Assembly (NCBI GenBank): GCA_001579985.1
Contig: LRSR01004355.1
Span: 1-26,850 of the forward strand
Direction of reading: 5' to 3'
Length of the DNA: 26,850 bases
DNA from: Hypsibius dujardini
Lineage: Eukaryota > Tardigrada > Eutardigrada > Parachela > Hypsibiidae
Below, piece by piece: positions 10,537 to 20,547 of the stretch (positions are counted from its first letter, which is position 1; each line of letters starts with the position of its first letter). Position numbers and translations under genes: made by a program. The notes under the pieces are model-generated. The model made no database searches. It worked only from the letters and a program-made list of their open reading frames with translations, and had not been told where the DNA came from.

Positions 10537-10653
10537 CACGTGGCACAAGCCTTAAACTCGCCGAGTTAAGCAATATAACTCAGGCAATGTATAGCGTTAT
10601 ACACATACCGAGTTAAATGGCTTAACTCGGTTAGCGCAAAGTTTTTGTCACAC
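10537..10653. mobile_element. MITE family A, degenerate copy near the P450 promoter
   Basis: It begins CACGTGGCACAAGCC and ends with GGCTTAACTCGGTTAGCGCAA followed by a T-run and CACACTCG. It shares the right half almost exactly with the copies at 12706 and 19503, while the left half and centre have diverged. It lies 165-281 nt upstream of the P450 start codon, so it may sit within or beside its promoter. Confidence 0.7.
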
Positions 10654-10873
10654 TCGTATGTATGCACTCGCGGTCCGCGGCCAATCAAGTTGTCATTTGC
10701 GACTGCTTCCTTTGCCTTCCTTCCCACCGGAAGTGTAATCTAAGCGGCCTCGTGTAACAGCTGTCAGTCCATAAACCTCCCGGTGTGATGTATGTGTGCT
10801 GCCCTGCTGTAAACTTTTACTAGTGTGTACATGCGCGCTTTAATCTGGTGGAGTACCCCGCGATTATTGTATT

Positions 10874-11024
10874 ATACCAGCACCAGTAGCAGGGTAGTAC
10901 CAGTACCAGGGTTAGTACCAGTACCAGGGGTAGTACCATTACCAGGGTAGTACGAGTACCAGGGTAGTACCAGTAAGCAGGGTAGTACCAGTACCAGGGG
11001 TAGTACGAGTAGCAGGGTAGTACA
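10874..11024. repeat. GTACCAGTACCAGGGTA minisatellite, about eight units
   Basis: Units of 16-19 bp built from GTACCAG and AGGG(G)TA repeat head to tail, with G/C substitutions (GTACGAGTA, GTACCATTA). No gene overlaps it. Confidence 0.85.
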
Positions 11025-11133
11025 AGCACGCAGTGGCACCGTACACCGGCAACGGCAACACTTGCCGCGGCAGCATGTCAGGAGGGGCGGAACTGCCGGT
11101 TGCACAGTAAAAAGAAGCTTCAATTCAAAGCTT

Positions 11134-11177
11134 GACAAACCAGCAATGGCTGGTTTGTCTGGCATTGCTGGTTTGTC
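11134..11177. repeat. Short inverted repeat GACAAACCAGCAATG / CATTGCTGGTTTGTC
   Basis: Perfect 15-bp arms at 11134-11148 and 11163-11177 enclose another half copy (GCTGGTTTGTC), so alternative hairpins could form. A T-run follows at 11182-11189. It could be a decayed small transposon or a chance hairpin. I see no RNA-gene signature. Confidence 0.6.
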
Positions 11178-12581
11178 CGGTTTTTTTTCGAGACAAAAGA
11201 AAGCGTTTCTTCACGGTCCCTTGACGTCAAATGCAATCCAAGTATAACGTATTTCCGTTTATCACAAGGCGAGGCGATGCCGTTCTCTACTACAGCTCAA
11301 AGAGCGTGAAATTTGCGAGGCATTCCGATCGGTCTAAGAGCTTGATCTGTTAGAAAAAGGGATGCGGGAGGGAGAGTAGTGTGCGGGAAGACAAATACAT
11401 CACAGGCGGGGGCAGGGTCGTTGTGCTAAGTAAACCGGATTATGTAAGGGCCTGCTTGAGAGATGAGAGATGAGCTTCACCGCAATACCCTCCCTCCCTC
11501 CTCCCCAACCAAGGCCGTGACCGTCGGCAGACGGGATCTACTCAAGCTCACATCTTACATTTCACAGTAGAGTCAGTACTAAGTCCAGGAAGGGGCTCTT
11601 TTCTCCAGCAAAACCCATTTCGGAAAATTACAACTTGCAACTGTCAGCAGTTAATATTTTATAAATTCGCTGCAATTAGGCGCAAATAAATTTTGAGTTA
11701 TGATCTTATGGCTGTAAATTTGCTTTCAAGGACTGCAGACAGAGCGGCAATTTGTAACTGCTTTTGCGTTAGGTGCAGTTCTGTGGCACTCCATTTCACC
11801 TTATCTAAAGAGAAGAACACTTATAGCGCAAATTTGTCCCACCGAGAAAAAATCGTTTATCGGCGTCCTCCAGCAGCAAACCGCATGAGTCGAAAGCGAA
11901 CAAAAGCAAAGGCAAATGAAAGGACGACGACAGGAACGACTGTAATTGACGAGCTCCGTCAAGCATGAAGAGACTATTTTTCACGCAGGTCCATTAACAG
12001 GCAGGCTCCTCGAGCAGGCTCCTCGAGCCCTTATACATTTCCAACAACAAACCCCTCTCCCCCAGCCCCGACAGCCGGCTCTGTTAGGCTCATAATCAGG
12101 GCTTTCATCCGCGGTTCCCCAATCGGAAGGAGAGCTGAATACCGGGCCTCGATGCAATCGATTATTTGGATTTACGACAGAGGGCCTGTTCATGGGGGTC
12201 CGCCTTCCCCATCAGCCCTGCCCATCCCTCCACAGACGGCGCCTTCCGCAGTCGGTTGCCGGAACCTCACGCCAACCAAAGAAAAGACTGGAAATGTTTA
12301 CGAACGAATACTGTTACTACTGGCCGAGGCCACCAGCGCGAACAATACCGATTCACAGGAGGATCACAACAAAAAAAACCGGGATAGCAAAACTTGAAAA
12401 CTACAGAGAACCACTGCATCTGTCCGAGGCGCAAGATAACCTTATGACAGGGAGTTGCATAGAAAGCCGTTAAAACACAAAACCCAGACGGCGAATCAAA
12501 GCTCGAGCAAACGGAATGTGAAAAATAAGAGCACTGAAAATAAATTACTGTGCGCAGTAGCGAAATACGGCAGCCGGATGA

Positions 12582-15500
12582 TCAAGCCAGATGATCCGCG
12601 TCGAATGATCGAACGAGCGACTTGACCGTGTGGAATAGGATGTTTTTAATCTGAAATACAAAAGCATCATGAGAACTATGCGCAGTCCCTCCGAATGTTA
12701 CTAAACACGTGGCAAAAACCTTGCGCTGACCAAATTAGGCACTTTAACTCGACGGCTGCGTACAGCAGCCATGCAACGAGTGTAATGGCTTAACTCGGTT
12801 AGCGCAAGGGTTTTGCCATTTGTGTGGTACTACCAGTGCACTCCTTATTACTACGACTCATAAGTGACATCAAACAGACACGAACGTTCAGCCGTCTCAT
12901 AGTCGCGAAAGACCAGGCAAATCTCCAACAACGACTCCAATCACACGACACTGATTCGGGAAAGACCAGGCAAATCTCCAACAACGACCCCAATCGCACG
13001 ACACTGATTCGGGAAAGACCAGGCAAATCGCCAACGACCCCAATCGCAAGACACTGATTCGGGAAAGACCAGGCAAATCGCCAACGATCCCAATCGCACG
13101 ACACTGATTCGGTGGTACCTGTAATTTGTCAGCCTTGTTCGAAAAGTCATTCGGCAGCTGACGGAACTCCTTGGTCAACAAGGCGCAGTCGTGCACATGC
13201 TCAGGCGTGACAAAATCCTCTGCGACCTGTATCGGAGACGGAATTACTGCACGGACTCAAAGTGATAGGATGCTAAACCGGTCAATTCAAACGATTCCAT
13301 TGACAAACGTCCACTATTATACCTTGACGCAGCTGTAAAGATTCCACACCTGTAATATACGAGATTCGATTAGTACGAGACACGTAGGCTCATAATGACA
13401 CATTTTTCCGCTGCGATTTCCATGTAAGAAGTGTAGCAAACCTGATGCGGAGCACTGGCCGGGATGAAAATTCCGTCACCTTCAAACTGGACAATGTCCA
13501 TGCCGACCACATTGTGTTCCAGTAAAAGACGCTTCCTCAAGTCGACAGTCAAATACTCCGTCTGGCAATGGACCGGGTCTTCATCGCCCTCAATTCCCCG
13601 TTCACGCCGTACCTTCAGAAGGAACTTTTTGATTTCCGAAGAATCCTCGGGCCGATAAATCTGCCACAATGCGCCGGGTGTCTCGCCGAGACGCAACCGC
13701 GTCAACACTACCGTGTCCAGATTCAGTTTCTCCAGTGCATCGGAAACGGCTGGAGAAACAAATTGGAACGCAAACTAACAACCGGGAAACACGACAAGGG
13801 ATAGAGACAAATAAACTATAAGCAAAAATCTCGCCACACAAATACACAGACAGACATCACACTGGCAGGTGCAATGACATTAGGACCAGGGAAGGTACAT
13901 TACAAGTTGCGCACCCAGACAAAACAACTGTAACAACAAAGACCTGCAAACACAGGCAGACGGCAATAAGACGCGGAAGCGGACAGTCAGTTACAAATGT
14001 ACAGTCAACGATAAGATTGAGTACACTGGAGGGTCCCGGAAATGGGCAAAAGGGGCGGGGCAAGGTAATTAATTCAACAATCAACCAATCAACTCCGCTT
14101 CGATTGCTCCGGAGCTCCGCCGGTTGATTGGTTGATTGGTTGATTGTCCAGGTATTACCCTTGCCCCGCCCCTTTTGCCCATTCCCGGGACCCTCCATTA
14201 GATTAAATTCTGTCGCTTACTGTAAACGTAATATTATGTACCTTTAACAGTCTCTTTAGCTCCCTCGCCGAATGGCCGCCCAACATAGACGATCACATTA
14301 ATCGCATCGCTAATGTCCACGTGAAGATTTGTGGTTGCTGACTCCGGATGGGTGGATGAGCTGTACGCTGCGTACATCTTCGGACCTTTGTGAGCACAGC
14401 GAAAGCTGTTTAAACGGACTGCGGCCTGCAAATATTCCCCCAGCAGGCAGTATCATCAGCATACATACCCAAATCCGGTCGACAAAGCCAGCCCGGTAAA
14501 TACTTTGCGAGATTGAAATCACCATCGACATTGGTGTAGCGGTTGAGGGGGAGTGCCTGCATCAGATCTTCAAAGTGCTTTGGCAGAATTTCCGCGAAGG
14601 CTCCTCGGACCGGCCTAAGAATACACGATGGAGGATATTCTTCAGATTATAAAAACCCTACATAACACTGCTGAGATAGAAAGCGAATCGCACCAAACAC
14701 GTACCAGTCCTTGATCTTCCAAACGGCTTTCTGCTTTTCGTCATTCAGGCCGCGAGCTAGAAAACCAGAGTAACGAGAGAAATAACTGCATGCGAGGACT
14801 CTTTTCAATTATTACAAGTACAAAAAACACACAAAAATACAAGTGGGTTTGTATGGGAACACAGACGAAAAGGAACTGGCACTGACAAAAAGGAACTGGC
14901 ACTGACAAAAAGGAACTGTCACTGACAAAAAGGAACTGTCACTGACAAAAAGGAACTGGCACTGACAAAAAGGAACTGGCACTGATAAAAAGGAACTGGC
15001 ACAGACAAAAAGGAACTGTCACTGACAAAAAGGAACTGGCACTGACAAAAAGGAACTGTCACTGACAAAAAAGGAACTGGCACTGACAAAAAGGAACTGT
15101 CACTGACAAAAAGGAACTAGCACTGACAAAAAGGAACTGGCACTGACAAAAAGGAACTGTCACTGATAAAAAGAACAAAGGAAAACTAGACCAAAAGTCC
15201 AACGAATTAGTCCTGCTCGGAGCCACATGAGATTGAAAACGCTCATCTAACGCACTCCCAGTTAAATGATGACAGCAAAGGCTGCGCCATCGTAGAGACA
15301 TTTTAATTCAAGCCCTTACCATTTCGGTTTTCAAAACCCGGCCAAAAATCAATGTGCCGCTTGTTTCGGTAATCGGTGTGGGGATTGGTGGAGCAATCCA
15401 CCAGGGAAACAGGGTCCTCACCGAACATCTTGCAGAAGGTGGACGGCAGCCAAAGCTGCTTGTCTCCAAGCTGATCGAGTATGCGTGAGACAAGCACCGG

Positions 15501-17751
15501 AAGCCCTTTATCCCAGTGCTCACGGAATGGAGGTGAATCGCAGGACATGTCTTGTTGCATCCAGAGCAAGCGTCCACCACACAGCAGGACCGGGGTGCAG
15601 GAAGCAGACTCAACGGAGACCGGTAGCGGCACCGGATTCTGCTCTCCCGTTTTGTCTAAAATCCCCTGCGCGTCTTCGACGAGCTTCTTCAAAACTGATA
15701 GGAATAAACAGTAAGAGAGAATAAGCATACAACAGATGAAAGGAAATAATGAGTCAGACCAGAAAACTAGGACCTTCGCTGTGACCATCTCAAACGAGAA
15801 CAGATGGTCAGTGAAATAAAGAGAAAGTACTGGTAATAGAACAGAATACAAACGACTTACTCTGAGACGGCACGATTCGGGTGGGGACGAGATTGTGGGG
15901 GTAAGGCGGGTCCCGGGCCTTCCTAGCTTCGTCCGCGAAGCGGGCTGCAGCCTTGGGCAAGGGTTGAGCTGTATTAGCACAACAGGCCGGCCAGTTCATT
16001 CCATCCCTAGGAAGACGGTCCATGGTCATGGGGACTTTGCGAAAATGGAGCTTCAGATCTGTAACAACCTAAATTTGTAGAACTTAACAATTGACAAGGC
16101 AGAAAAACAACAGAACGGAACTGAATTTAGAAAGCCAACAAATTAGTCTGCTTAATTGTTAGTTGGACAAAGCTTATGCTTATTAAACAGAAGAGAAGCT
16201 TACCACAGTTCTTCGACATGTCAATGATCAACTGCCGATCCGACTTGCAATCCACACAGGCAGCAAAGGCACAATCCAGGCAGGTCCAGTGAATGTCGAA
16301 AATGGACGTCTGACAGACATCACAGAATTCCCGAAAGCCTTCAAGCGTCGTTTTCATGGACACCTGCGCGTCATCGTAGCACTGAATATGACTGAGCTCT
16401 TGCTCGCTCACACCGCGAAGAGTAGGTAAAATTTTCCGCAAAATGTACAGCCGGTCTTGCTGAGGCAAACGCGCCACGTCCTTTGGGTATGCATCCGTAA
16501 ACAGGGAGAGATCCAGCATCCGCTTTCGGTCCAGCTTATCAGCTTCGCAGATCAGAGAATGGACTTTGAGTGTTCTCCTCGCCGCCCTCTCATCAAGGAC
16601 CAACCTGCGAAATGAGAACAGAAAAATGGACACCCACAAAAAAGTTACTTAAATGGACCAAGACATACTATCCGGAAGATTGAAAAGGAACAAAAGGAAC
16701 AACAAGGAACAAGAAGGCAATGGCAGTCACAGTGCTCATGCAAAAGGGTAGACATCTCAATAACAACGGCCAAATGGACGAAGACACATTATCTGGACAA
16801 ATTTATCCAGAGGATTGAAAAGGAACAAAAAGGAACAAGAAGGCACTGGCAGTCATAGTGCTCATGTAAAAGGGTAGACATCTCATTAACAACGGCCAAA
16901 TTTAAGAGAAATAATAACGTTACGCGGTCTATCAAGAGACTGAAACTGACAAACCTGCGTAAGAATGCTCCTTGAAATCGGCAAGACGTCGCCTTGGTGT
17001 GCTTAACAATGGTGTTGGGAGGACCGGGCTTATTCTTGAGCAGGTAACAGTCCGAACACATTGGTAATTGGTGCAGCTTTATGAGGTGTTGTCCCGGATC
17101 CACCAGAGCCACTTCGCGGTAGTGCAAGTCCAGACAGGATCCCTCCTACGAACAGCCACGTGGAATTTAGTTCCAGTTTAGCGTTGTTCAAAAAAGTACA
17201 TAATTGCATTTCAGTAAAATATTAAATGAATTTAAATCCACGGTTAAAGTTTGTTTGAATGAAAAACTTACTTTAAATAAAATATCATATTTACAGTAAA
17301 GTGAAGAATTTTACGCCTTTCAGTTTCGCTTTTTGCTTTTGTGACTGAAAAAAACAAAGATTAAGTTATTTAAAGGGAAAACCCGATTTTTGAGCCAACT
17401 AAAAGTTTAAAATATATCTTAACAAGACTGTTCCAGTTACGCTAATCAAAAGTGATGACTGCTGGCGGTCGCTGTTGCGAATACAAACCTGGACAAATTC
17501 CATCTCGGTCGGGACAGCAGGGCGTGGACGTGCGATGGGGCTGCAAATTGTTCCCACATCTGTCCGGGGACGCTTGTGGGCAAAGACAATGACAGAAGAC
17601 TGTTGACTGCCGTTTGCGGACTCGGGCGAAGAGGCTTCAGCAGGAGACGGGGGAACCACACAGACATCGCCGCGCGGTCGCTTCTGACCACTTCGACGGT
17701 AGCTGGTTTTTGGTGTGACAGGAAAACACATGGACGTCATCGTGGAAATAG
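12582..17751 (-). CDS. KDM3: KDM3/JMJD1-type histone H3K9 demethylase, catalytic half (zinc finger + JmjC)
   Basis: Twelve exons: 17751-17489, 17145-16955, 16604-16204, 16058-15861, 15694-15320, 14756-14705, 14614-14469, 14385-14242, 13749-13442, 13349-13323, 13226-13119, 12650-12582. All junctions are GT-AG and in phase, giving 759 residues to the stop. Known KDM3 landmarks appear in order: CSDC plus CRF cysteines, the zinc finger ([15 protein letters not shown], then CLDC and CVDC), [78 protein letters not shown] and the tail [11 protein letters not shown]. Iron ligands are His and Asp of HVD and His of APHQ. The family removes methyl groups from H3K9me1/2 in the nucleus using Fe(II) and 2-oxoglutarate. 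Exon 13349-13323 is only 27 nt. The first listed exon starts with two codon bases, so an upstream exon is needed unless translation starts at its ATG (17740). Introns carry MITEs and minisatellites. Confidence 0.95.
12706..12825. mobile_element. MITE family A copy in the last KDM3 intron
   Basis: A 120-bp palindrome-like element. The left end is CACGTGGCAAAAACCTTGCG, and the right end in reverse reads CACAAATGGCAAAACCCTTG. The centre is CGACGGCTGCGTACAGCAGC. It is about 85% identical by eye to the copy at 19503-19621. Non-coding, so it depends on a transposase encoded elsewhere. Confidence 0.85.
12906..13112. repeat. 50-54-bp minisatellite, four copies, in the last KDM3 intron
   Basis: Copies start at 12906, 12960, 13013 and 13063 with GAAAGACCAGGCAAATC and end CACTGATTCGG. 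Shorter units have lost a CAA or similar triplet. The array runs almost up to the donor site of exon 13226-13119, so the splice-donor flank (GGTACCACCGAATCAG on the minus strand) partly belongs to the repeat. Confidence 0.92.
14002..14222. mobile_element. MITE family C, Tc1/mariner-like, in a KDM3 intron
   Basis: A 221-bp inverted-repeat element. The ends are CAGTCAACGATAAG at left and, in reverse, CAGTAAGCGACAGAA at right, flanked by TA on both sides (14000-14001, 14223-14224). Long inner arms contain GGAGGGTCCCGG and ATGGGCAAAAGGGGCGGGGC, and the centre has repeated TTGATTGG. TA duplication and CAGT ends fit Tc1/mariner non-autonomous elements. It sits in the 492-nt intron 13750-14241. A second copy begins at 26790. 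Confidence 0.88.
14861..15176. repeat. 20-bp minisatellite (ACTGACAAAAAGGAACTGGC)n, about 15-16 units
   Basis: Head-to-tail 20-bp units differ mainly at one base (GGC or GTC end), with single changes such as GATAAA or CAGACA and one extra A. They occupy more than half of the 563-nt KDM3 intron 14757-15319. The two unit types alternate irregularly. Confidence 0.95.
16651..16901. repeat. Tandem duplication of about 121-130 bp inside a KDM3 intron
   Basis: The segment starting AAATGGACCAAGACATACTA at 16651 returns at 16772 with some 90% identity, ending AACAACGGCCAAAT in both. The second copy has a small insertion near 16800 and one fewer AAGGAAC unit. It makes up most of the 350-nt intron 16605-16954. 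Confidence 0.88.
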
Positions 17752-17988
17752 CTGAAATGTAGACAGGAAATTCCGTTAACTTGTGATTAAAGAGTAAATA
17801 TGGATTAAAATGCAGCTGCAACCCGGTAATTGTTCAATCCAATTGAGAATTGGAGTCTAGCATACAGAAAAGAAATGTAATTTATCCAATCCACTGAGAA
17901 ATCAATCAATCAACATCCATAATTATGAAAAATCCAATCAATCAATCTAGGATCGACCACGGCTGCTGCGGCAGCATTCGGTAATTCC

Positions 17989-18113
17989 GGTTCAGGCAAT
18001 TTTTAAGCCAATGATTGATTGGAGTTAGAGACTAGATCGAGTGTCAGATCTATCTAGGCATAGCAGATGATTGTGTAGAGTTCAGGCAATTTTTAAGCCA
18101 ATTGATGATTGAG
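17989..18113. repeat. Direct repeat with CAATCAAT-rich flanks
   Basis: The 20-bp block GTTCAGGCAATTTTTAAGCC occurs at about 17990 and again at about 18080, each followed by an AATTGATGATTG-like sequence. The surroundings (17880-18130) are rich in ATTGATTG and CAATCAAT words on both strands. Possibly the remains of a small element. Confidence 0.6.
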
Positions 18114-18516
18114 TGATCGATTGATTCATGCAAATTTGTTAGAAGTCAAGTAATCAATGACAAAAGAACGAGCTTGCGTGCAGTTTCCACACTGCTAAAC
18201 AAAATTCAAACCACATTTCGAAACAAGATTTTTCCGCAACTGAAATTCAACTCTAACCACAAGGCCGAAAAAATACTAGCAACAATATACGAGCTAAAAG
18301 ATGTGGGACAGGTCCGGCGTCCTTCAATGATCAATCATGTGGTCGGAAGAAGCCATCAAGCACATTTGATCAACAATTCGGCAGCGGCTTTTCAACCACA
18401 GAAACGGTTCTAATTCTTTTTTTCCATTTGGAATACTGCAGAATGCATGATATCGAAACAGAATGGAGGCAAAGGCAGACAAAAACCGATGAAATAAGCA
18501 TTCAATCAATTAAAAG

Positions 18517-18546
18517 CTATTAAATCAATCAATCAATCAATCAATC
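18517..18546. repeat. (AATC)n microsatellite
   Basis: A short near-perfect run of AATC units (TAAATCAATCAATCAATC...). The same word is scattered through 17880-18130. Confidence 0.8.
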
Positions 18547-18900
18547 CATAGCAGCAAATGGCATGGAATTGGCATCTTTTATTCCACCGCAGCCTTTCTC
18601 AAAGATTGCTGAGAGAAAAACGCAACCGCATCACTTACAGGCAATCCTAAACGATAACCAGAGAGAGCTTCTCCTTGCAGATCAGGTTCAGCCAAAGGTA
18701 GAAGAAGTTTCTCAGGGCATGTTCGAGAAGGAAAGAAGAGAGTAGAGACGTAAAAATGTAGCGTGCAGCGAGCGAGCAAAATAAACAGCACGGTAGATTA
18801 TAACCACGTTGAGATTGTGCTGGGCCAAGAAGAGCGCAAAAATAAGTCGAACACCGCAGGCTGTACTACCGTACACTGCTGTGGTAGCAACTAGCAAGTA

Positions 18901-19045
18901 CAGTGACAGTCCTGAGATTCGAACGACGTCACAGTTTAGTTTCTACTTTACTGTCTCAAACTCCAAACCAGCAACAGGCGGCTTTGAGCAAACGGTTCGA
19001 TAGAAACAAACTCACGTCACCGTTCGAATCTCAGGACTTTGACTG
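18901..19045. mobile_element. MITE family B, copy 1, Tc1/mariner-like
   Basis: A 145-bp element flanked by TA (18899-18900 and 19046-19047). The left end is CAGTGACAGTCCTGAGATTC, and the right end in reverse reads CAGTCAAAGTCCTGAGATTC, continuing into GAACG on both sides. The interior is non-coding and matches copy 2 in reverse orientation. Confidence 0.92.
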
Positions 19046-19502
19046 TATTGCCAAAGAGAAAAGGCGTGCACAATTCCACGTACAGTACATTAATGCTTGA
19101 TGTTAAGCGTATGGCTGTTGAACTGTGGTCTTCAGAATGAATGACTCCGACAAAATAGTCGTACTTCTGGAGAGTTTTGTCACTTTTTCTGTTCTGACAG
19201 AAGTGCAATGAAAGCGAATCGGTTACTCCACACAAATTACGTCAGACAACGCGGCGCTCTGTAGTCTGTATGACAAGTCACGCCAGGTCAGCTTGTAGGT
19301 AGTGTAGGCAGAGTCCAAGTCCAAGGGGGGGACACGAGTATAACAACAACTATACACACAACTATAATGATTAAAACTATTCAACTTCAACCAATACCCA
19401 GAATTCAGATGAGAAACCAAAGGGCACTTCAACTCCGATTTCTGCTACAGCAGCGCATTTTTTCAAGTCTATTGTCAGTGTCTACTAGTCCTACCAACAC
19501 TA

Positions 19503-19621
19503 CACATGTGGCAAAAACCTTGCACTGACCGAGTTCAGCGCTTTAACTCGACAGCTGCGTACAGCAGCCATGCGACGAGCGTAATGGCTTAACTCGGTTA
19601 GCGCAATGTTTTTTTACCACA
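19503..19621. mobile_element. MITE family A copy between the KDM3 halves
   Basis: The left end is CACATGTGGCAAAAACCTTG, the centre CGACAGCTGCGTACAGCAGC, and the right half GGCTTAACTCGGTTAGCGCA followed by a T-run and ACCACAG. It matches 12706-12825 over its full length in the same orientation. Confidence 0.88.
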
Positions 19622-19917
19622 GCTGACCATGCAGCCTTTAATTAATTGATCGATTGATTGAACTTGTTTATTTTGGCGGAATTTCTCAAGAGTGGCTCAA
19701 ACTCAGACCACCCTGATGCCTCGAACTCTGCCACCCATAGTTGTGGCCATGTGTGTACTAGATCTCGGCTCCTGCCCGGTGGCCTCAACCTGGACTGTAG
19801 GATATTCGGGGGACATCATATTATACATCCGCGAAAAGAGAGAGAGTATTGAGTGCGTGCTCATTACGGTGCCTGAAAGTGTCAGGACTAGATTAGCGCA
19901 TTGATTGAATTCAATTA

Positions 19918-20063
19918 CAGTGAAAGTCCTGAGATTCGAACGGTCACGTGAGATTATTTCTATCGAACCGTTTGCTCGGAGCCGGCCGTTGCTAGTTTGC
20001 AGTTTGCGACAGTAAAGTAGAAACTGACACTGTGACGTCGTTCGAATCTCACGACTTTGACTG
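19918..20063. mobile_element. MITE family B, copy 2, inverted relative to copy 1
   Basis: A 146-bp element flanked by TA (19916-19917 and 20064-20065). The ends are CAGTGAAAGTCCTGAGATTC and, in reverse, CAGTCAAAGTCGTGAGATTC. The interior (TTTCTATCGAACCGTTTGCT and GACAGTAAAGTAGAAACT) is the reverse complement of copy 1 with scattered differences, so each copy inserted separately. Confidence 0.92.
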
Positions 20064-20547
20064 TAATGGTCGTGTGCTATTCGGATTCGTAGACGTTTCT
20101 GTTTGTCTCACCGCCGCTGAATCTGGTTGTGATTTGTTTTGTTTGACCATCGAGTTCTAGAAGGGGTGAGATGACGCCGGTCATTATCATTCTGTTATTA
20201 TTTATCAGACAGACAAACAGATACAATACGAGTGTGATAAAAAGAAGTCGAACAGGTAACATGAACAAATTTCTCGTTCCGTAATAATGATAAAGTCAGC
20301 AACAACTTCAGTACTAATAAGACACAAGGTAAAAAACACTCCACGACAGAAAGGGAGAGAGAAAAGGGGGAGAGAATACATTCAATCTGCCCATGAAGAG
20401 AGACAAGCAGTCCACCGTCCACCACGCTAGCGCCTGCCAGAGCAGTAAAACTTGCAAATAACAATTGGAATGAATAAAAGATACGATGAGAGAGGCTAAG
20501 GAGAGAACTAGGATAAAACTTCAACAAGAAAGAAGACTTGCGCTCTT

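Larger units (their letters stand above)
10373..12581. other. Intergenic region between the P450 start and the KDM3 stop
   Basis: Besides the MITE-like copy, minisatellite and hairpin listed separately, no splice-consistent exon was found. A 91-codon plus-strand frame at 11693-11968 has no recognisable domain and no flanking gene structure. The high-coordinate end should hold the KDM3 3' untranslated region; I saw no AATAAA on the minus strand within 400 nt of that stop. Confidence 0.5.
17752..20547. other. MITE-rich gap between the two KDM3 halves (intron or intergenic)
   Basis: No KDM3-like exon was found here. The stretch holds two copies of MITE family B, one of family A, CAATCAAT tracts and a direct repeat (GTTCAGGCAATTTTTAAGCC at about 17990 and 18080). 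On the minus strand a strong donor, CCT|GTAAGTGATG, lies at 18639/18638. The reading frame open before it cannot continue into exon 17751 without a stop, so that site would suit a non-coding leader exon. A 79-codon plus-strand frame at 18174-18413 has no recognised domain. Confidence 0.6.

Noticed and set aside
10373-10573. Upstream extension of the first P450 exon
   Set aside because: The frame is open but lacks P450 features; the ATG at 10372 immediately precedes the membrane anchor and gives the usual length.
12799-13196. Repeat protein frames with WSFPNQC and DLPGLSRIS
   Set aside because: These come from the 50-54-bp intronic minisatellite after the true KDM3 exon donor at 13119/13118.
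14861-15176. Regular direct repeats considered as a CRISPR array
   Set aside because: Units are contiguous without spacers, in an intron of an animal gene.
15303-15980. 225-codon minus-strand open frame taken as one exon
   Set aside because: It runs through a 166-nt intron (15860-15695) with good GTAAGT and CAG sites, and its upstream part is out of frame with the KDM3 exon it overlaps.
19018-19035. GTTCGAATCTC in the family B ends resembles a tRNA B box
   Set aside because: No A box, acceptor stem or anticodon arm can be placed around it; it is part of the terminal inverted repeat.
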